Shown here: positions 17,074-25,211 of the stretch, one piece after another
How positions within the stretch are numbered: position 1 is the stretch's first letter
How the letters are laid out: every line of letters begins with the position of its first letter
Assembly (NCBI RefSeq): GCF_007828955.1
Contig: NZ_VIVR01000001.1
Location: forward strand, 6,324,001 to 6,388,000
Source of the DNA: Kitasatospora atroaurantiaca
GTDB taxonomy: Bacteria; Actinomycetota; Actinomycetes; Streptomycetales; Streptomycetaceae
Direction: 5' to 3'
DNA: 64,000 nucleotides
Program-made: the position numbers and the translations under genes
Notes under the pieces: generated by a model
What the model saw: the letters and a program-made list of their open reading frames with translations, nothing else
Told to the model about the DNA's origin: nothing
Database searches by the model: none

Positions 17074-18183
17074 CTAGGGCTTCAGGTGGTCGACCAGCCC
17101 GGCCGGCTCGAGGCCGGCCTCCTCGGCGGCCGTAAGGGCCCGCTGCAGGTCGCTCGCCAGGGTGTCGGTGAAGTGGAGGAGCACGACGTCGCCCGGCTGC
17201 AGGGCGCCGCCGTGGTAGATGGTCGACTGCCCCCAGCTGAAGTCCGCGGTGGCGGTCAGGACGGTCCGGATGCCGCAGTTGGCGGCGGCCTGCAGGGTGT
17301 CGGCGTTCCAGGCCAGGTACGGCGGGCGGAAGACGGTCGGGGCGGTGCCGTACAGCTTCAGGTCGGTGTCCCTGGCGCTGCAGATCTCGGCCTGCTGCTC
17401 GGTGGGCGAGAGGGTGGTCAGGTCGCGGTGGGAGACGCTGTGGTCCTGGACGGAGGACCCGGGCACGGCGGTGACGCGCCGGAAGTAGTCCGGCTCGAAG
17501 CCCGAGGGCATCGGCAGCGGGAAGGCCGTGATCGGCAGCCGGTGGTCGGCGATGAACTGCGCCGCCTCCGGGGTGCGCTGCCAGCCGTCGTCGATGGTGA
17601 GGAAGACGAGCTTCTCGCCGGTCGGTACGTTCCAGGTGGCGCGTGCGGGCGCCGGCGCCGGGCCGTTCAGCCGGACGTCGTCCACGGAGAACGCCCCCTG
17701 CCCGTACCAGCCGTGCAGGTAGAGACGGACGGAGTCGTTCTGCGCCCCGGTGGTGAAGCCGGTGGTGAGCAGCTGCCAGCCGTCGCCGGTGCCCGCGGTC
17801 CAGGACGGTGCGACGTCGTGCCCGGTGCCGGTGGCGCCGAGGAAGACGTACGAGCCGCGGACCCAGGCCGAGACGGTGTAGCTGGTGGACGGGCGCACCG
17901 AGACGGTCTGGCCGCACTCGCCCGTGCTGTCGGCGCCGGCCGGGGTCACCGACAGTGCCGAACTCCCGCTGTGCGCCGAGCTGCTGAGCACGGCCTCGCC
18001 CGTGCCGCAGTTCCAGCCGGGGACGGATCCCCAGTCGGCCAGCGGCAGCGTGGGGATCTCGAAGCCGGGGTTGGTGGCCAGGTTGGCCACGGGCTCGGCC
18101 GCGCCGGCTGGCGCGGCGACGCCGAGGAGCGTGAGAGCCGCGCTTGCGGCGCACACGACAAGGCGGCGGAGAGGCGTTGGCAC
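17074..18183 (-). CDS. Secreted polysaccharide (chitin) deacetylase, CE4 family, with N-terminal CBM
   Basis: A 369-aa secreted enzyme that removes acetyl groups from N-acetylglucosamine polymers. GTG 18183 follows CAGGAG. After the signal peptide (cleavage near PAGAA) a jelly-roll carbohydrate-binding module spans about residues 30-175 (NLATNPGFEIP, GWYGQGAFSVDDVRLNG). The NodB domain follows: LTIDDGW (Asp-Asp metal/catalytic), VQDHSVSHRDL (His-x3-His metal ligands), FRPPYLAWN and VVLLHF. It is first of a two-gene unit with the GH18 chitinase and sits behind a DasR-like site, so chitin is the likely target. Confidence 0.87.
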   Translation of the reverse strand: MPTPLRRLVVCAASAALTLLGVAAPAGAAEPVANLATNPGFEIPTLPLADWGSVPGWNCGTGEAVLSSSAHSGSSALSVTPAGADSTGECGQTVSVRPSTSYTVSAWVRGSYVFLGATGTGHDVAPSWTAGTGDGWQLLTTGFTTGAQNDSVRLYLHGWYGQGAFSVDDVRLNGPAPAPARATWNVPTGEKLVFLTIDDGWQRTPEAAQFIADHRLPITAFPLPMPSGFEPDYFRRVTAVPGSSVQDHSVSHRDLTTLSPTEQQAEICSARDTDLKLYGTAPTVFRPPYLAWNADTLQAAANCGIRTVLTATADFSWGQSTIYHGGALQPGDVVLLHFTDTLASDLQRALTAAEEAGLEPAGLVDHLKP

Positions 18184-18264
18184 GAAAGCAACTCCTGTGT
18201 GGGGGAACGGCGGAGTGCTCCCCGAGGGAGGGGAGGGGGCGGCATGCCGCACACAGGCCGTGCC

Positions 18265-18300
18265 ACACAATGGACTGGACCACACGCCCCGTCAAGAGGC
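18265..18300 (-). promoter_or_regulatory. Promoter with DasR (dre)-like operator for deacetylase-chitinase
   Basis: On the minus strand TTGACG (18290-18295) lies 17-18 bp before a weak -10 (CATTGT). The spacer holds TGGACTGGACCA-type DNA at 18271-18282, which matches 10 of 12 core bases of the published DasR element (TGGTCTAGACCA). DasR represses chitin and GlcNAc genes in streptomycetes, consistent with the two genes below it. Confidence 0.5.
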
Positions 18301-18328
18301 CCGGGCCGAAGGCGATCGCGGAGGCAAT

Positions 18329-18425
18329 GGGTCACCACAGGGGCGCGGGGAACCGCGCGCAGCGGGAGGCTACAGGCCGGTGCCTTCCGATCTCGCGCAG
18401 TTCCCCGCGCCCCTTGTGGTGACCC
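18329..18425. repeat. Dispersed long inverted repeat, copy 1
   Basis: Arms contain GGGGCGCGGGGAAC and its complement and extend outwards to GGGTCACCACA with TGTGGTGACCC, giving a stem of about 30 bp with few mismatches around a 45-nt middle. It lies between a gene start (deacetylase) and the stop of the acyl-CoA synthetase gene. Other copies: 27198, 32478, 47623 and 60808. Confidence 0.75.
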
Positions 18426-18446
18426 GATTGCGTACCGGCGGAGCCT

Positions 18447-20267
18447 CTAGGCCGAGTAGAGCTCCTCGATGTCGTCCGCGTAGAGCTGGACGATGGCCTG
18501 CCGGCGCAGCTTGAGGGAGGGCGTCAGCAGACCCTGTTCCGCGCTGAACTCCCGTGGCAGCAGCCGGAAGGCACGGATCGACTCGGCCCGCGAGACCGCG
18601 GTGTTGGCCGCCGCCACCGCCCGTTGGATCTCGGCGTGCAGCTCCTCGTCCGCCAGTGCGGCCCAGGCGTCCAGCTGTTCCCGCCCCCGGATCTTGAGCC
18701 AGTGGGCGAGCGCCTCGGCGTCCAGCGTGATCAGCGCGGCGACGTACGGCCGGTCGTCCCCGACCACCACGCACTGGCCGACCAGCGGGTGGGCCCGGAC
18801 CCTTTCCTCCAGCGCGGCCGGTGCGAGGTTCTTGCCGCTGCTGGTGACGATCAGTTCCTTCTTGCGGCCGGTGATGGTGAGGTAGCCGTCCTCGTCCAGC
18901 GAGCCCAGGTCCCCGGTGGCCAACCAGCCGTCGTACAGGGCCTCTTCGGTGCAGCGCGGGTGGTTGAGGTAGCCGCTGAAGACGGTACCGCCGCGCACCC
19001 AGACCTCACCGTCCTCGCCGATCGCCACCGAGGCCCCGGGAATGGGCCGGCCGACGGTGCCGAACCTGGCCTTCCCGGGCGGATTGGCGGTGACCGCGGC
19101 GGTGGTCTCGGTGAGGCCGTAGCCCTCGTACACCGTCATGCCCGCGCCGGCGAAGAACAGGCCGAGCTCCCGGCTGAGCGTGGAGCCGCCGCACATGACG
19201 TTGCGCACCCGGCCGCCGAGCACGCCCCGCAGCCGCTGGTACACCATCCGGTCGTACGCGGCGTGGCGCAGCCGGAGCGCCGGGCTCGGCCCGGAGCCGC
19301 GCCCGAAGGCGCGCTGCTCGCGCGCGGCGGCCCACTCCACGGCCACCTCGGCCGCCTGTGCGAAGAGTTCGCCCCGCCCGGCCTCCTCGGCGGCCTCCCT
19401 GGCCCGCTGGTAGATCTTCTCGAAGATGTACGGCACGGCGTGCAGGAAGGTGGGCCGGTAGGAGGCCAGAGCGGGCAGCAGGGAGTCGGTGGTCAGCTGC
19501 CCGTGGTGGCCGATCCGGATGCCGCCGCGCACCGCGGCGACCTGGACGACCCGCCCGTAGACATGGGCCAGCGGCAGGAAGAGCAGGGTGGCGGGTGCCG
19601 CGCCGCCGGTGTCCCGGAAGACCTCGCCCCAGCCGTCCAGCAGCGCGTCCGCCTCGGCGGCGAAGTTGCCGTGGGTCAGCAGACAGCCCTTGGGGCGCCC
19701 GGTGGTGCCGGAGGTGTAGATGACCGTCGCCACGGAGTCCGGCGTGACGCCGAGCCGCTGGCGGTGCACCAGGCTGTCGGGCACGCCCTGCCCGTCCTCG
19801 ACCAGCGCGGTGACGCAGTCCCGGTCGAGCTGCCAGATGCCGGTCAGTTCCGGGAGCGCGTCGCAGACCGCGCCGACGGTCATCGCATGGTCCTCGTGCT
19901 CCACCACGCAGGCCACCGCCTGGGTCTCGGCCAGGATCCAGCGCACCTGCTCCGCGGCCGAGGTCGGGTAGACCGGGACGGAGATGGCGCCGATGGACCA
20001 GAGGGCGTAGTCGAACAGCGTCCACTCGTAACAGGTGGAGGACATCACCGCGACCCGGTCGCCGTACCGCACGCCGCGGATCAGCAGGCCCTTGGCGAGG
20101 GCCATCACCTCGTCCCGGAACTGAAGCGCGGTCACGTCCTGCCAGCGCTCGCCGTGCCGTCGGGAGAGCTGCACCAGGCCCGGGGTGCGTTCGGCGGCGT
20201 CGTACACCGAGTCGGCCAGCCCGCCCACCGCCGGAACGGGCGCGGCGGGGCTGCTGAACTCGCGCAC
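18447..20267 (-). CDS. AMP-dependent long-chain acyl-CoA synthetase
   Basis: A 606-aa ANL-superfamily ligase that activates fatty acids as acyl-AMP and then acyl-CoA. GTG 20267 gives VREFSSPAAPVPAVGG, the usual start in streptomycete members. Motifs run in order: VIYTSGTTGRPKGCLLTHGN (P-loop, about 185), YEGYGLTETTAAV (A5), GWLATGDLG (A7) and LTITGRKKELIVTSSGKNLA (A8 hinge), ending in LTPSLKLRRQAIV with the catalytic Lys. Length and motif order match long-chain synthetases of the FadD15 type. It is divergent from the conservon; no operon partner is seen. Confidence 0.88.
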   Translation of the reverse strand: MREFSSPAAPVPAVGGLADSVYDAAERTPGLVQLSRRHGERWQDVTALQFRDEVMALAKGLLIRGVRYGDRVAVMSSTCYEWTLFDYALWSIGAISVPVYPTSAAEQVRWILAETQAVACVVEHEDHAMTVGAVCDALPELTGIWQLDRDCVTALVEDGQGVPDSLVHRQRLGVTPDSVATVIYTSGTTGRPKGCLLTHGNFAAEADALLDGWGEVFRDTGGAAPATLLFLPLAHVYGRVVQVAAVRGGIRIGHHGQLTTDSLLPALASYRPTFLHAVPYIFEKIYQRAREAAEEAGRGELFAQAAEVAVEWAAAREQRAFGRGSGPSPALRLRHAAYDRMVYQRLRGVLGGRVRNVMCGGSTLSRELGLFFAGAGMTVYEGYGLTETTAAVTANPPGKARFGTVGRPIPGASVAIGEDGEVWVRGGTVFSGYLNHPRCTEEALYDGWLATGDLGSLDEDGYLTITGRKKELIVTSSGKNLAPAALEERVRAHPLVGQCVVVGDDRPYVAALITLDAEALAHWLKIRGREQLDAWAALADEELHAEIQRAVAAANTAVSRAESIRAFRLLPREFSAEQGLLTPSLKLRRQAIVQLYADDIEELYSA

Positions 20268-20656
20268 GCTGCCCCCGATCCCGTGGTTCCCGAGCTGTCG
20301 GCCGGCCGGAGACGAGCCGGTCGGACGGATGGCTGCGAAGCTACCGGATCGTCGGAGCGCTGCCCAGGGCTGGCGCCCGCCTGCGCGAGATCGGCACGTG
20401 CCAAGCGCATCGACGCCTCCGCCGGGTGGCGGACAGACCTCGTTTTCGCGGCAAATCGGGATGATCGCGACAGCTTGCCCCGAACAATGATTTCGACCCT
20501 TCGAACGAGTGGTCAGGGAGTAGTAAGCTCGCGCAGATCGAACGGCCCGGCCGAGTCGCCGGGCCGGTTCCGGCTGCCCTCGGCAGCACCCCGCCCGACC
20601 TGCAGCCCTACGACCCCACACCCGTCCGCGCCTGGCCCTTCCCGACCGAGGACTCC
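20268..20656. promoter_or_regulatory. 389-bp divergent region between acyl-CoA synthetase and conservon
   Basis: The middle (about 20440-20530) is richer in A and T and contains AGTAGTAAGCT at 20518-20528, a possible -10 for the conservon. An 8-bp hairpin (CGGCCCGG at 20543-20550 with its complement at 20559-20566) follows in the presumed leader of cvnA. No coding region is supported. Confidence 0.35.
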
Positions 20657-23347
20657 ATGCGTCTGCGCAGCAGCTCGATCCGCGCGAAGATCATCGCGCT
20701 GCTCATGGTGCCCATCGTCGCGCTCACCAGCCTGTGGGTCTACGCGACCCTGGTGACCACGGGCGACGTCTGGGACCAGTTGGACGTCAGCGCCGGCTAC
20801 CGCGCGTTCGGCAGCCCGACCGACCAGTACGCGCAGGACGTCCAGGCCGAGCGCCGTGCCGCCGTCCTGCGGCTGGCCGACTCCGACTCCAAGGCGGCCA
20901 AGGAGGCGTACCAGCAGGCCCAGACCGTCACCGACCGGGACCTGCAGCTGCTGCGCTACAAGGCGGACGGCTCGGACGCGGGCAAGCTCGACGCCGACCA
21001 GCGGGTCAAGTTCCAGGATGTGCTCACCTCCGCCGACCAGCTGGCCGCGATCCGGGGCCAGGTCAACCGCGAGGCCAACAGCTGGGCGTACGTGCTCGAC
21101 CAGTACAGCGACCTGGTCCAGCCGGTCTTCGCCTTCCGCTCCGCCTTCGTCAGCAAGCAGAGCGGACAGCTGCCCAGGCAGGGCACTATCCTGATCGAGC
21201 TGGCCCGCGCCCGCGAGTACCTCTCCCAGGAGGACGCCGCGATGGAGGGCCTCCGGCTGACGCCGAAGCCCGACAGCGCGATGCTCCAGGCGGCGCTCGA
21301 CGGCCTCCACAACCAGCGGGCGCTGTTCAACGTCTACGTCTCCGAGCTGGGCCCCCAGGACCAGACCGACTACCGGAACCTGCGGACCGGCAACAACTGG
21401 ATGGCGCTGGTCAGCGCCGAGGCCTTCTTCGAGGACTCGCCCGACCGGGTCCAGGCCGTCAAGAACATCTCCGAGAACACCTGGCGCGACGCCGCCGACC
21501 GGGCCCTGAACGACCTCGCCGACCTGAACACCCGGCTGGCCGAGACCATCGGCGCCCGCGCCAAGTCCTACGCCGTCAACCAGCTGGTGCGCGGCGGCAT
21601 CGCCGGCCTGATCGGCCTGGTCGCGGTGGTGCTCTCCATCGTGATCTCGTACCGGATCGGCCGCGGGCTCGCCCGGGAGCTGATCGGGCTGCGCAACGCG
21701 GCGCTGGAGCTCTCCGGCACCCGGCTGCCGTCGATGATGCTCCGGCTGCGCCGGGGTGAGTTGGTGGACATCGCGGCCGAGGCACCCGCCCTGGACTTCG
21801 GCCCCGCCGAGATCGGCCAGGTCGGCCGGGCCTTCAACGAGGTGCAGCGGGTCGCCGTCGAGGCGGCCGTCGAGCAGGCGGAGCTGCGCCGCGGCGTCTC
21901 GGCGGTCTTCGTCAACCTGGCCCGCCGCAGCCAGGTGCTGCTGCACCGCCAGCTGACCCTGCTGGACACCATGGAGCGGCGCACCGAGGACCCGGCCGAG
22001 CTGGAGGACCTCTTCAAGCTCGACCACCTGACGACCCGTATGCGCCGGCACGCCGAGGGTCTGATCATCCTCTCCGGCGGTTCGCCGGGCCGGGCCTGGC
22101 GCAAGCCGGTCCGGATGGTCGACGTGGTCCGGGCCGCCGTCGGCGAGGTCGAGGACTACGCCCGGGTCATCGTCCGGCCGTTCCCCGGCACCGGGCTGCT
22201 CGGCAGCGCGGTGGCCGACGTGACCCACCTGATCGCCGAGCTGGTCGAGAACGCCGCCGTCTACTCCCCGCCGCAGACCCAGGTCACCGTGCAGGGCGAG
22301 GTGGTCGCCCACGGGTTCTGTCTGGAGATCGACGACCGCGGCCTCGGGCTGAGCGAGCAGGCGCTCGCCGAGATCAACCAGCGGCTCGCCGTGGAGCAGG
22401 AGTTCGACCTCGCGGACACCGACCGGCTCGGCCTCTTCGTGGTCAGCCGGCTGGCCCGCCGGCACGGCATCCGGGTGCACCTGAGGCCCTCCCCGTACGG
22501 CGGTACGGCGGCCGTCGTCCTGATCCCCCGCGAACTCCTCGCCGAGGCACCCGACCAGGCGGGCGAGCCCGCCCCGCCGGTGGCCGCCCCGCCCGCGACA
22601 CCGCCGGCCGGACGACGCGGCCAGCGCGAACTGGTCGCCGTCCCCGCGCTCGCCGAGGACGGCGGGCACCGGCGCAGCGAGGGCGCGCCCGTCGCCGGCG
22701 ACGAGCCCGTACGCTCCGTCCCCCGCCCGACCGGCGGGCCGCGCCCCTCGGCGGCCGAACCCGCCCGGACGCCCGGCGGCCTGCCCCGCCGACGGGCCGC
22801 CACCGGTGGGCCCGCCCTGGTGCCCGCCGACGCGGCCGGCACCGGGCGCCACCGCCGGGCGGACAGCCCCGCCGAGGAGGCGGCCGCCGCACCGGCCCCG
22901 ACGCCGCCCCCCGCGCACGTGGCGCCGGCCCCGGCCGGCGGGCTGCTGCCCCGGCGGGTGCGCCAGGCGAGCCTCGCCCCCCAGCTCAAGGCCGCGGCAG
23001 CCGCGGAGGCCGCACCGGACGCGGCGGCGGACGCCGCTCGGGAGCGGTCGCCCGAGGAGGCCAGGTCGACCTTCGCGTCCTTCCAGCGCGGCTACAAGCG
23101 CGGCCGCGGCGACCGACTCCAGCCCGCCTCCCTGACCGTGGTCCCGGACCCGCCCGCGCCGCCCGCACCGGCGTCGCCCGCACCCGTGGTGCTCCGGCCC
23201 CGTGCCGCGCTCCCCTCCGTACCCGTACCACCGGCGTTGCCCGCAGCGCCCGTTCGGCCGGCACCTGGTGGACCCGGTCGACCCGGTGGACCCGCAACAC
23301 CCGCACCACAAGCTCAGCCTGCACCAGCGGAAGGAACCGAATCATGA
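20657..23347 (+). CDS. cvnA: Conservon sensor-kinase-like protein CvnA
   Basis: An 896-aa membrane histidine-kinase-like protein, first component of a conservon, a membrane switch resembling a receptor with small GTPase. TM1 is residues 10-32, a large helical extracellular domain follows (about 35-310, nitrate-sensor type), TM2 is about 313-335 with a HAMP-like linker, and the ATPase domain has LIAELVENAAVYSPP and LEIDDRGLGLSEQA. No canonical phospho-acceptor His motif is obvious. The last 250 residues are Pro/Ala/Gly-rich and basic. Its ATGA stop-start overlap with cvnB marks one operon, and the signal is unknown. Confidence 0.88.
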   Translation: MRLRSSSIRAKIIALLMVPIVALTSLWVYATLVTTGDVWDQLDVSAGYRAFGSPTDQYAQDVQAERRAAVLRLADSDSKAAKEAYQQAQTVTDRDLQLLRYKADGSDAGKLDADQRVKFQDVLTSADQLAAIRGQVNREANSWAYVLDQYSDLVQPVFAFRSAFVSKQSGQLPRQGTILIELARAREYLSQEDAAMEGLRLTPKPDSAMLQAALDGLHNQRALFNVYVSELGPQDQTDYRNLRTGNNWMALVSAEAFFEDSPDRVQAVKNISENTWRDAADRALNDLADLNTRLAETIGARAKSYAVNQLVRGGIAGLIGLVAVVLSIVISYRIGRGLARELIGLRNAALELSGTRLPSMMLRLRRGELVDIAAEAPALDFGPAEIGQVGRAFNEVQRVAVEAAVEQAELRRGVSAVFVNLARRSQVLLHRQLTLLDTMERRTEDPAELEDLFKLDHLTTRMRRHAEGLIILSGGSPGRAWRKPVRMVDVVRAAVGEVEDYARVIVRPFPGTGLLGSAVADVTHLIAELVENAAVYSPPQTQVTVQGEVVAHGFCLEIDDRGLGLSEQALAEINQRLAVEQEFDLADTDRLGLFVVSRLARRHGIRVHLRPSPYGGTAAVVLIPRELLAEAPDQAGEPAPPVAAPPATPPAGRRGQRELVAVPALAEDGGHRRSEGAPVAGDEPVRSVPRPTGGPRPSAAEPARTPGGLPRRRAATGGPALVPADAAGTGRHRRADSPAEEAAAAPAPTPPPAHVAPAPAGGLLPRRVRQASLAPQLKAAAAAEAAPDAAADAARERSPEEARSTFASFQRGYKRGRGDRLQPASLTVVPDPPAPPAPASPAPVVLRPRAALPSVPVPPALPAAPVRPAPGGPGRPGGPATPAPQAQPAPAEGTES

Positions 23348-23766
23348 CCGCAACGGCACAGCCGTCAGGAGACCTCAACTGGCTCCTGGACGACCTCGTG
23401 GGACGGGTCGCGGCCCTGAGGCATGCGGTGATCCTCTCCAGTGACGGACTGGCCACCGGTGCCTCGGGCGGCCTCGGCCGGGAGGACGCCGAGCACCTGG
23501 CGGCGGTCGCGGCCGGCTTCCACAGCCTGGCCAAGGGCGCGGGGCGGCACTTCCAGGTCGGCGGCGTCCGGCAGACCATGGTCGAGCTGGACGAGGCCTT
23601 CCTCTTCATCACGGCCGCCGGCGACGGCAGCTGCCTCGCCGTCCTGAGCGAGGCCGAGTCGGATGTCGGCCAGATCGCGTACGAGATGGCGCTGTTGGTC
23701 AAGCGGGTCGGTGAGCACCTGTCCGCCGAGCCCCGTACCGAGCCCGCTCCGCCGCCGGGGAGATGA
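23344..23766 (+). CDS. cvnB: Roadblock/LC7 protein CvnB
   Basis: A 140-aa roadblock/LC7-domain protein (DLNWLLDDLVGRVAALRHAV, LSSDGLATGAS, then FLFITAAGDGSCLAVLSE). In conservons it resembles a regulator of the small GTPase (MglB-like). It starts at ATG 23344, overlapping cvnA by four bases, and ends overlapping cvnC by four bases. Confidence 0.92.
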   Translation: MTATAQPSGDLNWLLDDLVGRVAALRHAVILSSDGLATGASGGLGREDAEHLAAVAAGFHSLAKGAGRHFQVGGVRQTMVELDEAFLFITAAGDGSCLAVLSEAESDVGQIAYEMALLVKRVGEHLSAEPRTEPAPPPGR

Positions 23767-24227
23767 GTGAGCCGATGAGCATCGAGGACGCCGCGCCCGA
23801 CCCCGTCGTCGAGCCGCCCGAGGTCGACCTGTTCGTCCCGCGTACGCCCGTGGACGACCGCTGGTTCGACGACGACGCGGGCCCGGTGGTGCGGCTGTTC
23901 TCGATGACCCGCGGCCGTACCAGGCCCGCCGACGAGGGCCTGTTCGACCTGATCTCGCTGGTCACGGCGGTCGATCGGAGCGAACAGGACGCGCCGGAGC
24001 CCGCCCTGGACCCGGAGCACCACGCGATCCTGGCGCTCTGCGGCGACGCGCCGCTGAGCGTCGCCGAGCTCGGCTCTTACACCGACCTGCCGGTCAGTGT
24101 GGTCCGGGTGCTCCTCGGAGACCTTCACGACGCCGAGCTGATCAGCGTCACCCGACCCGTTCCGCTCGCCCAACTCCCCGACGAGCGCCTGCTGCGAGAC
24201 GTGATCAATGGCCTCCGTGCACTCTGA
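23763..24227 (+). CDS. cvnC: DUF742 protein CvnC
   Basis: A 154-aa DUF742 protein with the family core VRLFSMTRGRTRPADEGLFD, DLISLVTAV, and a winged-helix-like C half (SVAELGSYTDLPVSVVRVLL). ATG 23763 overlaps cvnB by four bases; a second ATG (23776) is less well coupled. It is thought to bridge the kinase and GTPase. The gene overlaps cvnD by 20 bp. Confidence 0.9.
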   Translation: MSEPMSIEDAAPDPVVEPPEVDLFVPRTPVDDRWFDDDAGPVVRLFSMTRGRTRPADEGLFDLISLVTAVDRSEQDAPEPALDPEHHAILALCGDAPLSVAELGSYTDLPVSVVRVLLGDLHDAELISVTRPVPLAQLPDERLLRDVINGLRAL

Positions 24228-24795
24228 CGCCCCACCCTCCCCGTGGAGTGCCGTCGCCCTCAAGATCCTGGTGGCCGGCGGCTTCGGCGCGGGCAAGACC
24301 ACGCTGGTCGGCGCCGTCAGCGAGATCCGCCCGCTGCGCACCGAGGAGCAGCTGAGCGAGCTCGGCCGCCCCCTGGACGACACCGCGGGGGTCGAGGCGA
24401 AGCGGACCACCACGGTGGCGATGGACTTCGGCCGGATCGACCTGCGCCCGGGCCTGGCGCTCTACCTCTTCGGCACGCCGGGGCAGGACCGCTTCTGGTT
24501 CGTCTGGGACGAGCTGGCGCAGGGCTCGCTGGGCGCCGTGGTGCTGGCCGACACCCGGCGGCTGGCCGACTGCTTCCCCTCGGTGGACTTCTTCGAGCAG
24601 CGCGGGATCCCGTTCGTGGTGGCGGTCAACTGCTTCGAGGGCACCGAGGTGTTCGCCCCCGAGGACGTCCGGGCCGCACTCGACCTGGACGCGGGCGTGC
24701 CCGTGCTGCTCTGCGACGCGCGGCGCCGGGAGGACGGCAAGGAGCTGCTGATCCGGCTGGTCGAGCACGCGGCCGGCCGCCGGGCGGCCGTCTGA
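24208..24795 (+). CDS. cvnD: Conservon small GTPase CvnD
   Basis: A 195-aa Ras-like/MglA-type GTPase. P-loop KILVAGGFGAGKTTLVGAVS (about residues 14-33), switch region with DDTAGVEAKRTTTVAMDFGR, G3-like LFGTPGQDRFW and a base-recognition-like VAVNCFEG. It is the output of the conservon. It is the last gene; no P450 follows, unlike some conservons. Confidence 0.92.
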   Translation: MASVHSDAPPSPWSAVALKILVAGGFGAGKTTLVGAVSEIRPLRTEEQLSELGRPLDDTAGVEAKRTTTVAMDFGRIDLRPGLALYLFGTPGQDRFWFVWDELAQGSLGAVVLADTRRLADCFPSVDFFEQRGIPFVVAVNCFEGTEVFAPEDVRAALDLDAGVPVLLCDARRREDGKELLIRLVEHAAGRRAAV

Positions 24796-24962
24796 CGGCG
24801 AATCGTCCGGATCGCGGGATTCCCGTCCACCTGACGGGACGGGCGTCCGGATAGCGGGACTACGGGCCGGTTCCGGTTGCCTCCGGCGTCCCGGCCGTGG
24901 AAGGCTTCCCGCGACAGACCATCGGGCTCCGTGCCCGCACCGTCCGGGGGGAGGGTAGTGCC
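24796..24962. promoter_or_regulatory. Control region of the leader peptide and binding-protein gene
   Basis: Two direct repeats, CGTCCGGATCGCGGGA at 24804 and CGTCCGGATAGCGGGA at 24844, are 40 bp apart, close to four helical turns. Together with the leader peptide downstream this fits transcriptional control of the lipoprotein gene, but the binding protein is unknown. Confidence 0.35.
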
Positions 24963-25073
24963 ATGACCGTACGCCGGTCCCGTATCGCCTGCCCCTGTGC
25001 CCCGGCCACCCCGGCGTTGACGATCCGCCGGTACATCGACCTCGCGCTGATCTGCAGCGCCTGTTGTCGGTAG
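24963..25073 (+). CDS. Cysteine-rich leader peptide (attenuator uORF), 36 aa
   Basis: ATG 24963 follows a GGGGGGAGGG site. The peptide ends RRYIDLALICSACCR, close to the RRxxDLxRVSxxLC leader peptides found before sulfur genes of actinomycetes, and has five cysteines: two as CPC early and CSACC at the end. Known polycysteine uORFs in mycobacteria act as attenuators that raise downstream expression when cysteine is short. It lies 138 bp before a sulfonate-type binding-protein gene, which fits control by sulfur supply. The attenuation structure itself was not resolved. Confidence 0.6.
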   Translation: MTVRRSRIACPCAPATPALTIRRYIDLALICSACCR

Positions 25074-25211
25074 ACATCCCTTCGGCTCGGCCGGCTCTTC
25101 CTGCCCGGCTGCCTGCCCGCCTTCCGTTCTGACGTTCCGTCATCTTCCGCGTCCCGGCCCCAGTGCGCCGGTGCGCAGCCGTGCCTGCCCACGTTCTGCG
25201 GAGAACCTCTC

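Noticed and set aside
20513..23311. 932-codon open frame on the minus strand opposite cvnA
   Set aside because: Antisense shadow caused by high third-position GC; the plus strand holds an intact conservon with overlapping starts and stops.
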